Origin: Crocinitomicaceae bacterium
Lineage (GTDB): Bacteria; Bacteroidota; Bacteroidia; Flavobacteriales_D; Crocinitomicaceae
Assembly (NCBI GenBank): GCA_011522905.1
Contig: WTIB01000276.1
Span: forward strand, 1-8,340
Direction: 5' to 3'
Length of the DNA stretch: 8,340 bases
Positions 1-5,452 of this stretch are shown here, piece after piece. The notes below the pieces were generated by a model, which had not been told where the DNA came from, searched no databases, and saw only the letters and a program-made list of their open reading frames with translations. Numbering within the stretch: position 1 is the stretch's first letter; every line of letters begins with the position of its first letter. Position numbers and translations under genes: made by a program.

Positions 1-177
1 GGTTATGATTGTCCTTGTTTTGTTGAGGAAGTTATGAAAAAGTACCAAACCAATGAGGCTTACAATACAGCCATGAAAGGCGGTAATGAAGATAAGTTTC
101 ACGAAGCAATGGATACCTTATGCCCATGTGGTGTGAAGTCTTATTCGGAATCAGAAGTGGAAAGTATTGATTTTTAA
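1..177 (+). CDS. small cysteine-rich protein, 3' part only (paralog of the next gene)
   Basis: The frame is open from the first base of the window and ends at a TAA, giving 58 C-terminal residues; the start and any signal peptide lie outside. The fragment begins GYDCPC and has four cysteines at fragment residues 4, 6, 41 and 43 (two CxC pairs), with an acidic tail ending in IDF. It aligns with the following gene: both have YDCxC, then a T(N/D)EAY segment 11 residues after the second Cys, then another Cys 35-36 residues after the CxC, and an acidic C-terminus ending DF. I infer that it is also an exported lipoprotein, because its complete paralog carries a signal peptide, but that part is not visible. 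Only 10 bases separate it from the next start codon, so the two are probably co-transcribed. I do not recognise a characterised family, and no function is assigned. Confidence 0.75.
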   Translation, partial: GYDCPCFVEEVMKKYQTNEAYNTAMKGGNEDKFHEAMDTLCPCGVKSYSESEVESIDF

Positions 178-187
178 AAACGAAAAA

Positions 188-469
188 ATGACATTTAAAA
201 TATCTAAAATTATTCTTGGTGCCTTTACCATTGCTCTTGTAAGCTACTCTTGTGGTGACCCAGCAGAAAATATGAACAAAACCATGGCAGATTTTTCAGA
301 TAAGTGTATTTCTGAGGAATACGACTGCAAATGTTGGGAAGGGAAGGTGAAGGAGCATTTCAAAACCGACGAGGCGTATATGAAATATTGGGAAAATCAT
401 ACCGCCATGCCCGATGAGCTTATTGACAAGCTCGGAGAATGTTCTCTAAACGACGATTTCGATTTTTAA
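188..469 (+). CDS. small cysteine-rich putative lipoprotein with YDCxC motif
   Basis: This is a 93-residue protein. Residues 1-21 form a signal peptide: a basic start (MTFKISK) followed by a hydrophobic core. It runs into VSYSC with Cys22 as the likely lipidated residue; the box is imperfect (Tyr at -2), which Bacteroidetes often tolerate. The mature part is about 72 residues, acidic, with cysteines at 40, 47, 49 and 85; 47 and 49 form the CxC of YDCKC. I chose the ATG at 188 because it is preceded by an A-rich stretch (AAAAACGAAAAA) and gives a normal signal peptide; an in-frame TTG at 167 would overlap the upstream gene and add seven residues before it. It is probably co-transcribed with its upstream paralog and converges on trxB, with one base between the two stop codons. 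The location is probably periplasmic or outer-membrane anchored. The function is unknown; a redox or metal-binding role for the CxC is only a possibility. Confidence 0.8.
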   Translation: MTFKISKIILGAFTIALVSYSCGDPAENMNKTMADFSDKCISEEYDCKCWEGKVKEHFKTDEAYMKYWENHTAMPDELIDKLGECSLNDDFDF

Positions 470-470
470 T

Positions 471-1418
471 TTAATGTTTAGCTGCTAAATAGCGCTCTGC
501 ATCCAATGCTGCCATACATCCTGTTCCTGCAGCGGTAACTGCTTGTCTATATGTTTTGTCAGCAGCATCACCCGCAACAAACACCCCTTGAACATTGGTC
601 AAGCTAGAACCTGGCTTTTCATACTCAATGTATCCTGTTTCGTCTAGGTTTAGATAGTCTTTGAATATATCTGTATTGGGTTTGTGCCCGATAGCTACAA
701 AGAAACCAGTACACGGAATTTCAATTTCCTCGTTGGTTTTATTATTAAATGCCTTAACACCGGTAACAAGCTGACCATCGCCTAAAACTTCCTTGGTTTC
801 GGTATTGTAAAGGATTTCGATGTTTTCTGTATTTCGTACCCGTTGGGCCATAATTTTGGAAGCCCTAAATTCATCTCTTCTCACAAGCATGGTCACTTTG
901 GTGCAAAGCTTAGAGAGATAGTGTGCCTCTTCACAAGCTGAATCTCCGGCACCAACGATAACCGTTTCTTGTCCTCGGTAAAAGAATCCATCACAAACAG
1001 CACATGCAGAAACACCCCCACCAAGACTCAAATATTTTTGTTCACTCTCAAGTCCGAGGTACTTGGCGGATGCACCTGTAGAAATAATAACAGTGTCTGC
1101 ATGTATTTCAGTACCATCATCTGCCCAGCATTTGTGTACCTCACCTGAAAAGTCAACCTTATTTATAAATCCAGGTCTCACATCAGTGTCAAAACGCATC
1201 GCTTGATCCTTGAGCTCAATCATCATTTCGGGTCCAGTAACGCCATCACGATATCCTGGGAAGTTCTCAACTTCATTCGTAGTTGTTAACTGGCCTCCAG
1301 GTTGAAGACCTTCGTATAGGACAGGTTTCATGTCAGCTCTTGCTGCATAAATAGCGGCCGTATATCCCGCAGGTCCCGAACCAATAATTAAACATTGAAT
1401 TCTTTGAATATCGCTCAT
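471..1418 (-). CDS. trxB: thioredoxin reductase (NADPH)
   Basis: Cytosolic flavoenzyme that reduces oxidised thioredoxin with NADPH, supplying electrons for ribonucleotide reduction, peroxide defence and protein disulfide repair. The 315 residues match the usual low-molecular-weight TrxB length. The FAD-binding GSGPAG lies at residues 13-18, the redox-active CAVC at 139-142 (followed by DG), the NADPH-binding GAGDS at 156-160, the phosphate-binding VRRDEFR at about 179-185, and the second FAD motif GVFVAGDA at about 278-285, followed by RQAVTAAGTG. All key elements are present, so it should be active. The start ATG gives MSDIQRIQCLIIGSGPAG, the normal distance to the first glycine motif. It lies 67 bases downstream of the Asp-box protein gene on the same strand, with a -7 element just before its start, so it may be transcribed both on its own and by read-through. 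Its 3' end abuts a convergent lipoprotein gene. Confidence 0.97.
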   Translation of the reverse strand: MSDIQRIQCLIIGSGPAGYTAAIYAARADMKPVLYEGLQPGGQLTTTNEVENFPGYRDGVTGPEMMIELKDQAMRFDTDVRPGFINKVDFSGEVHKCWADDGTEIHADTVIISTGASAKYLGLESEQKYLSLGGGVSACAVCDGFFYRGQETVIVGAGDSACEEAHYLSKLCTKVTMLVRRDEFRASKIMAQRVRNTENIEILYNTETKEVLGDGQLVTGVKAFNNKTNEEIEIPCTGFFVAIGHKPNTDIFKDYLNLDETGYIEYEKPGSSLTNVQGVFVAGDAADKTYRQAVTAAGTGCMAALDAERYLAAKH

Positions 1419-1432
1419 GAGATTTTTTTTTA

Positions 1433-1440
1433 CAAAAATA
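1433..1440 (-). promoter_or_regulatory. putative Bacteroidetes -7 element of the trxB promoter
   Basis: On the minus strand this reads TATTTTTG, an exact match to TAnnTTTG, the -7 consensus of the Bacteroidetes primary sigma factor. It ends 14 bases before the trxB ATG, which would give a leader of only several bases. No clear -33 TTG lies at the expected spacing, so the call rests on one box and its position. The rest of the 1419-1485 gap is AT-rich and holds no convincing terminator for the upstream Asp-box gene; the only symmetry is weak (CTAAA at 1464-1468 against TTTAG at 1476-1480). Confidence 0.45.
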
Positions 1441-1485
1441 ATTGAATGTCTAAAATAGAGCCACTAAAATTAAAATTTAGAGCTA

Positions 1486-2466
1486 TTATTTTTTGATGGT
1501 TTTAAATTTGGCCAATCTGCCTTGGTCAGCAGAAGCAAAGAGCTTCTTTTTATGTGCTGTAAGGGTGTAAAATCGACCGTTGGCAAGCTTGGTCCAGCTC
1601 ATACCGTCATTTGTTGAGTATTCGATACCATTTGGACCACAACAATAATACACGCCTTTGTATTCAATAATACAGCAGATATATCCTTCAGGAGATTGTG
1701 CTGGCTTTTTCCAGGTTTTACCTCCATCCGCAGTAATAAAACAGTTGGGTGCATTTGATTTAGGGTCTTTATAGTCACCTCCAACAACGATGCCTTCCTT
1801 TTTATTTTTCATGGCCAATGCATATGCTCCTGAACTTTCGCCACTTTTAAAAGGTAAAGCAGAGGTTTTCCAGGTTTTCCCCATGTCTTCTGTCGAGATA
1901 AATCTTGAATGTTTACCGCCGGTAACAAAGAAAAAGCTCCTGTCCTTATAAACGATATTGTTTCCACTCGCTGAGAAACCATATTCACCTTCTAAGGCCT
2001 TTAGTGGAGTAGGTGCCTTTTGCCATACAATTCCTCCCGACTTTGATATGAAAACAGGAATTTTTCCGTGCTTTGGATCTCCGAACATCATGCCTTTTTG
2101 GGCATACAATACCATGCCGTCAAAAAAGGTTTCTTCTCTATTAATTGGTAACGCAATAGCTTTATTATTAATAACATAAACTAATTTACTTGAATTTTTG
2201 CTTTGCATTGCAATAATCTTCTTACCGTTCACATCAATATCTCTAAGCTCCGATAATGGATTATTGAGATTCATGACTGTTGTTGTGTGTCTCTTGATGT
2301 CGTGATCGTAAATTAAGCCAGTATTCGAACTTAAATAAACGTGATTTTTAAATGCTGCGATTCCTCTTGAATGTGTTTTAGAGTCTGCATAATGGTACCA
2401 TTGACCAAAGCCCTGGAATATGAATGCGCTACTTGCGAGGAAAACGAGAATTAAAGTTTTTTTCAT
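1486..2466 (-). CDS. exported Asp-box (BNR)/Ycf48-like beta-propeller protein
   Basis: The 326-residue protein has a clear signal peptide (MKKTLILVFLASSAFIF, likely cut near GFG/Q at 21-22). The mature part carries BNR/Asp-box turns of the S-x-D-x-G-x-T-W type: STEDMGKTW at 191-199, ITADGGKTW at 244-252 and YSTNDGMSW at 283-291, plus a degenerate one at about 140-148. Such motifs mark beta-propeller blades in sialidases, sortilins and the Ycf48/HCF136 photosystem assembly factors. No sialidase active-site arginine pattern was recognised, and the ending (GRLAKFKTIKK) resembles Bacteroidetes proteins often labelled only as BNR-repeat or oxidoreductase-like. It probably acts outside the cytoplasm as a binding or assembly factor, with unknown substrate. 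An unusual pair of vicinal cysteines occurs at 264-265 and 275-276. The gene starts inside the end of the acyltransferase gene (38-base overlap), implying one transcript. No C-terminal type IX secretion domain is evident. Confidence 0.85.
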   Translation of the reverse strand: MKKTLILVFLASSAFIFQGFGQWYHYADSKTHSRGIAAFKNHVYLSSNTGLIYDHDIKRHTTTVMNLNNPLSELRDIDVNGKKIIAMQSKNSSKLVYVINNKAIALPINREETFFDGMVLYAQKGMMFGDPKHGKIPVFISKSGGIVWQKAPTPLKALEGEYGFSASGNNIVYKDRSFFFVTGGKHSRFISTEDMGKTWKTSALPFKSGESSGAYALAMKNKKEGIVVGGDYKDPKSNAPNCFITADGGKTWKKPAQSPEGYICCIIEYKGVYYCCGPNGIEYSTNDGMSWTKLANGRFYTLTAHKKKLFASADQGRLAKFKTIKK

Positions 2467-3349
2467 GCGTATTATTTAATGTTTTGATGTCTTTTGGTAC
2501 TGCTTTTTTCCATCTTTTATGGGACCAGATCCATTGCGCTGGATGCTGTAAAATATCCTTTTCAAGGAAATTTACATAATTTTCTGTGATTTCTCCATAT
2601 TTAAGTCTGTGTGGTTGTTCACAAATGGTTTTAAATTCGAGCTCATAGTAGCCTCTTTTTACTTTGTTTACTGTGTAATAAAGTACCGGTAAATTGTAAG
2701 TATTTGATATATACTCCGTACCGAAAACAAAGCCAGTCTGCTGATTGAGGAAATTTGTCCAATAACTTTTTCTTTCATCACCAGGAGATTGATCACCCAA
2801 AACGAGTAGGGCATAAGGTCTGTCTAGGGATTCAATTTTGTTTTTATAATCTCCTGAATGTGTAACAATCATACCAAATCTAGACCGCCTTTTATTGATT
2901 TCCCTATCCAATGATTTTTGCGATATAGGCATACCAATACCTATGGCTTGATGGGAAAGAAGAGTATCTTGAATGGTGATGAGCCACTCCCAATTATTGA
3001 AATGCCCTGAGGTGAGAATAACGCTTTGCTTCTTATTGAAATAAGCTTCGACAAGCTCTGGATTTTTTACTGAGAACCGTTTTAGCAGCTCTTTTTTTGA
3101 AATACTTAGATTTTTAATGCCCTCCACAATGATGTCCGAGAAGTGGCGATAATAAGCTTTAGTAATCTTTTGAATCTCCTTAGCTGACGCTTCAGGAAAG
3201 CTGTTTTTTAAATTATTGATTACAATTTTTTTGCGATATCCAATGATATAATACAATAAGATGTAAATAAGCTCACTCAAGCCATATAAGAACCACAAGG
3301 GAAGTAGTGATAATGGATATAGAACAAGATAAAAGACAATCGTTCCCAT
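2429..3349 (-). CDS. LpxL/HtrB-family lysophospholipid acyltransferase (lipid A secondary acylation)
   Basis: Inner-membrane enzyme that probably transfers a fatty acyl chain from acyl-ACP onto a lipid A precursor. The 306 residues match the LpxL/LpxM family. Residues 4-36 are hydrophobic (membrane anchor), followed by a basic patch and NNLKNSFPEAS, typical of the family N-terminus. The catalytic H-x4-E motif is HFNNWE at 116-121. LGDQSPGD, a second family block, lies around the middle, and WIWSHKRWKK near the C-terminus is the usual terminal motif. Its ATG shares one base with the rarA stop (TAATG), so translation is probably coupled. After KRWKK it has a tail of about 24 residues that runs 38 bases into the next gene. 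The substrate could instead be another lysolipid, such as an amino-acid lipid; lipid A is the best guess from family membership. Confidence 0.9.
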   Translation of the reverse strand: MGTIVFYLVLYPLSLLPLWFLYGLSELIYILLYYIIGYRKKIVINNLKNSFPEASAKEIQKITKAYYRHFSDIIVEGIKNLSISKKELLKRFSVKNPELVEAYFNKKQSVILTSGHFNNWEWLITIQDTLLSHQAIGIGMPISQKSLDREINKRRSRFGMIVTHSGDYKNKIESLDRPYALLVLGDQSPGDERKSYWTNFLNQQTGFVFGTEYISNTYNLPVLYYTVNKVKRGYYELEFKTICEQPHRLKYGEITENYVNFLEKDILQHPAQWIWSHKRWKKAVPKDIKTLNNTHEKNFNSRFPRK

Positions 3350-4632
3350 TACTTTTTGTACTTATTTTTCCACAATCGATTTTGATGTTCTTCTATGTCT
3401 TTTTCTTTGCTGCTTGAGCCTGCTTTGTAAAAAGAGCTTCCCTTTATATCATCGGGAAGAAATTCTTGATCTGCAAAATTACCTTCAAAATCATGGCTAT
3501 ACTTGTAGGCATCTCCATATCCTAGCTCTTTCATCAAGGCGCTTGAGGCATTCCTAATCGAAAGCGGGACATTTAAATTTCCTGTACGTTTAACCGTGTC
3601 CTGTGCATTATTGATGGCCATATATGCACCATTACCTTTTGGACTATTGGCCAAATAGATGGTACATTGAGCAAGTATAATCCTAGATTCCGGCCATCCA
3701 ATTTTCTCAACGGCGTCAAAAGTGGCATTTGCCATTAGTAGGGCATTTGGATTTGCTAAGCCAATGTCCTCAGATGCTGAGATGATCAGTCGACGTGCAA
3801 TGAATTTGGGGTCTTCGCCACCTTCAACCATTCTTGCCAGCCAGTAAATACTAGCATTGACATCACTTCCTCGTATAGATTTAATAAAGGCAGAGATGAT
3901 GTCATAGTGCTGGTCGCCATCTTTGTCATAACGCGCAAGTGATTGTTGTGCATTTTGCATCACGAGCTCATTAGTGATGGCAATTTTCTTCTCTTGGGAA
4001 AGTGTACTGATGATGATTTCAAATACGTTCAATATTTTTCGGGCATCTCCGCCGGATATAGCGAGAAGACTTTCGAGCTCCTTGAGCTCAATTTCCTTTT
4101 TGGAAAGAATGGGGTCAATTTTAATGGCGCGTTCCAATAAAAGGCATAAATCCTTTTTTGTATGCTCCTTCAGGGTATAGACATGGCAACGTGACAATAA
4201 TGCCGAGATCACTTCAAAAGAAGGATTCTCAGTAGTTGCACCTATCAGTGTGACTATTCCTTTTTCAACGGCTCCAAGTAAGGAGTCTTGCTGAGATTTG
4301 GAGAATCGGTGAATTTCGTCAATAAAGAGTATCGTTCCGCTCTCTTGAAACATTCCGGCGTTCTGAACCTTGGAAATAACCTCACGAACATCTTTTACTC
4401 CGGATGAAATCGCAGATAAGGTATGTATAGGTTTATTGAGCTTTTCAGCAATAAGAAAGGCCAATGTGGTCTTGCCTACACCTGGAGGCCCCCAAAAGAT
4501 CATAGAGGGAATGACGCCTGCATTCAAAGCCAGTGTTAGAGGTCCATTTTCTGAGAGTAAATGCTCTTGACCAATATACTCCTCCAAATTTTTTGGACGC
4601 ATTCTTTCAGCAAGAGGCGCATTAATGTTCAT
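3349..4632 (-). CDS. rarA: replication-associated recombination protein A (RarA/MgsA), AAA+ ATPase
   Basis: Clamp-loader-like ATPase of the RarA/MgsA/WRNIP1 family that acts at stalled or gapped replication forks and interacts with SSB in characterised relatives. The 427 residues are close to the family length. Motifs in order: the N-terminal LAERMRPKNLEEYIGQ typical of the family, Walker A GPPGVGKT at 48-55, Walker B FIDEIH at 103-108, sensor 1 GATTENPS at 131-138, an arginine-finger candidate in LLSRC at 145-149, and sensor 2 GGDARK at 194-199. The C-terminal oligomerisation region is recognisable from YDKDGDQHYDIISAFIKS onward, with the conserved DVNASIYWLARM and ASEDIGLANP. It is the first gene of a minus-strand cluster and is followed with a one-base overlap by the acyltransferase. 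A -7 element and inverted repeats lie directly upstream. It appears intact. Confidence 0.97.
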   Translation of the reverse strand: MNINAPLAERMRPKNLEEYIGQEHLLSENGPLTLALNAGVIPSMIFWGPPGVGKTTLAFLIAEKLNKPIHTLSAISSGVKDVREVISKVQNAGMFQESGTILFIDEIHRFSKSQQDSLLGAVEKGIVTLIGATTENPSFEVISALLSRCHVYTLKEHTKKDLCLLLERAIKIDPILSKKEIELKELESLLAISGGDARKILNVFEIIISTLSQEKKIAITNELVMQNAQQSLARYDKDGDQHYDIISAFIKSIRGSDVNASIYWLARMVEGGEDPKFIARRLIISASEDIGLANPNALLMANATFDAVEKIGWPESRIILAQCTIYLANSPKGNGAYMAINNAQDTVKRTGNLNVPLSIRNASSALMKELGYGDAYKYSHDFEGNFADQEFLPDDIKGSSFYKAGSSSKEKDIEEHQNRLWKNKYKK

Positions 4633-4645
4633 GTAACAAAGTTAC
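4633..4645. repeat. perfect 13-base palindrome in the rarA leader
   Basis: GTAAC-AAA-GTTAC is a perfect inverted repeat with 5-base arms and a 3-base centre, immediately upstream of the rarA ATG and between it and the proposed -7 box. It could be an operator half-site pair or a tiny hairpin at the very 5' end of the message; it could also be chance in AT-rich DNA. No known regulator site is claimed. Confidence 0.4.
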
Positions 4646-4667
4646 TCAAAGATACATTCCCTTTGAG
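4645..4667. repeat. inverted repeat in the rarA/glycosyltransferase divergent region
   Basis: CTCAAAG (4645-4651) and CTTTGAG (4661-4667) are perfect 7-base inverted arms separated by 9 bases. The left arm overlaps the proposed rarA -7 box. The size and spacing would suit a dimeric DNA-binding protein, but no regulator is identified. It directly follows the palindrome at 4633-4645. Confidence 0.4.
4647..4654 (-). promoter_or_regulatory. putative -7 element of the rarA promoter
   Basis: The minus strand reads TATCTTTG, an exact match to the Bacteroidetes -7 consensus TAnnTTTG, and ends 14 bases before the rarA ATG, the same distance as the trxB element. A second match, TAACTTTG (4637-4644), is too close to the start codon to act as the rarA promoter. 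No convincing -33 TTG was found upstream. The leader would be only several bases long. Confidence 0.5.
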
Positions 4668-4696
4668 AATTTTATGCTCATTTCATATATCCTGAT

Positions 4697-4704
4697 TATT
4701 TTTG
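4697..4704 (+). promoter_or_regulatory. putative -7 element upstream of the glycosyltransferase
   Basis: TATTTTTG matches TAnnTTTG exactly and lies in the correct orientation, ending 5 bases before the chosen ATG at 4710. If used, the message would start at or almost at the start codon (leaderless or nearly so). No -33 TTG is seen at the usual spacing; the nearest TTTG, at 4662-4665, is about 31 bases upstream, too far for the consensus. An AT-rich chance match is possible. Confidence 0.35.
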
Positions 4705-4709
4705 ATTCT

Positions 4710-5450
4710 ATGTTAAATGGCAAGCGTATTGCAGTCGTTCTTCCAGCGTTTAATGCCGCTGAAACTTTGGAGAATACTTATCGAGATATTCCAATGGATA
4801 TTGTAGATACGGTTGTTTTAGTGGACGATGCCAGTAAAGATGAAACTGCACAAAAGGCAAAAGATTTAGGTATCCCTAACTTGATTCAGCATGAAGCAAA
4901 TCGGGGATATGGAGCCAACCAAAAATCCTGTTACAAAAAAGCATTGGAGCTGGAAGTAGATATCATCATTATGCTTCATGCCGATTACCAATATACACCA
5001 AAACTCATTCATGCCATGTCAAGTATGATTGCCTATGATGTGTATCCAGTGGTCATCGGTTCACGTATGCTTGGTAAAGGTGCACTAAAGGGGGGAATGC
5101 CTGTTTATAAGTACATGGCAAATCGGTTTTTGACTTTTTTTCAAAATGTTTTGATGGCTCAAAAGTTCTCGGAGTACCACACGGGTTACAGGGCATTTTC
5201 TAAAGAAGTGTTTCAGAATATAAATATTGAATACAATTCTGATGACTTTGTTTTTGACAATCAAATGCTCGCTCAGTTGTGCTATAGTGGATATAATGTA
5301 GGGGAGGTGAGCTGCCCAACCAAATATGATGAAGGTTCTTCATCCATTAATTTCAAAAGATCAATTACGTATGGTATAGGTGTGATGAAGACAGCTGTTC
5401 TTTATCGCTTTGCCAAATGGCATATTTATACCTCTAAAATTTTTAAATAG
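4710..5450 (+). CDS. family 2 glycosyltransferase (dolichol-phosphate-mannose-synthase-like)
   Basis: Cytosolic GT-A-fold enzyme predicted to move a sugar from a nucleotide-sugar donor, perhaps to a polyprenyl phosphate or a lipid or glycan acceptor at the inner membrane face. From the ATG at 4710 it has 246 residues. The N-terminal strand KRIAVVLPAFNAAETL (5-20), VDDAS at 38-42 (nucleotide binding) and NRGYGANQ at 64-71 are typical of the DPM1-like subgroup. The usual DxD metal site appears as HAD at 90-92 in MLHADYQYTP. YHTGYRAFSKE, in the middle, is another family block. No transmembrane segments follow, unlike many DPM-like enzymes. An in-frame ATG at 4674 would add 12 mostly hydrophobic residues, but relatives usually begin close to MLNGK and the -7 box lies inside that extension, so 4710 is preferred. 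The gene ends 2 bases before ettA, implying an operon. Donor and acceptor are unknown. Confidence 0.88.
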   Translation: MLNGKRIAVVLPAFNAAETLENTYRDIPMDIVDTVVLVDDASKDETAQKAKDLGIPNLIQHEANRGYGANQKSCYKKALELEVDIIIMLHADYQYTPKLIHAMSSMIAYDVYPVVIGSRMLGKGALKGGMPVYKYMANRFLTFFQNVLMAQKFSEYHTGYRAFSKEVFQNINIEYNSDDFVFDNQMLAQLCYSGYNVGEVSCPTKYDEGSSSINFKRSITYGIGVMKTAVLYRFAKWHIYTSKIFK

Positions 5451-5452
5451 TT

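Noticed and set aside
167..187. TTG start that would lengthen the second small lipoprotein by seven residues
   Set aside because: It overlaps the stop of the upstream gene and places charged residues before a complete signal peptide; the ATG at 188 has an A-rich upstream stretch and a normal N-terminus.
435..446. Palindrome GAGAATGTTCTC near the end of the lipoprotein gene, as a terminator
   Set aside because: It lies inside coding sequence, the loop is only 2 bases for the full stem, and no T-tract follows on either strand.
1599..2179. Short open frames on both strands inside the Asp-box protein gene
   Set aside because: The signal peptide and Asp-box repeats fix the true frame; the others are shadows.
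4637..4644. Second TAnnTTTG match (TAACTTTG on the minus strand) just before the rarA ATG
   Set aside because: It ends only four bases before the start codon, so transcription would begin at or inside the gene; it is probably part of the palindrome.
4674..4709. Upstream in-frame ATG for the glycosyltransferase, giving a 12-residue hydrophobic extension
   Set aside because: Family members begin close to MLNGK, the extension is too short for a membrane anchor, and the best -7 box lies inside it. It remains possible if transcription starts further upstream.
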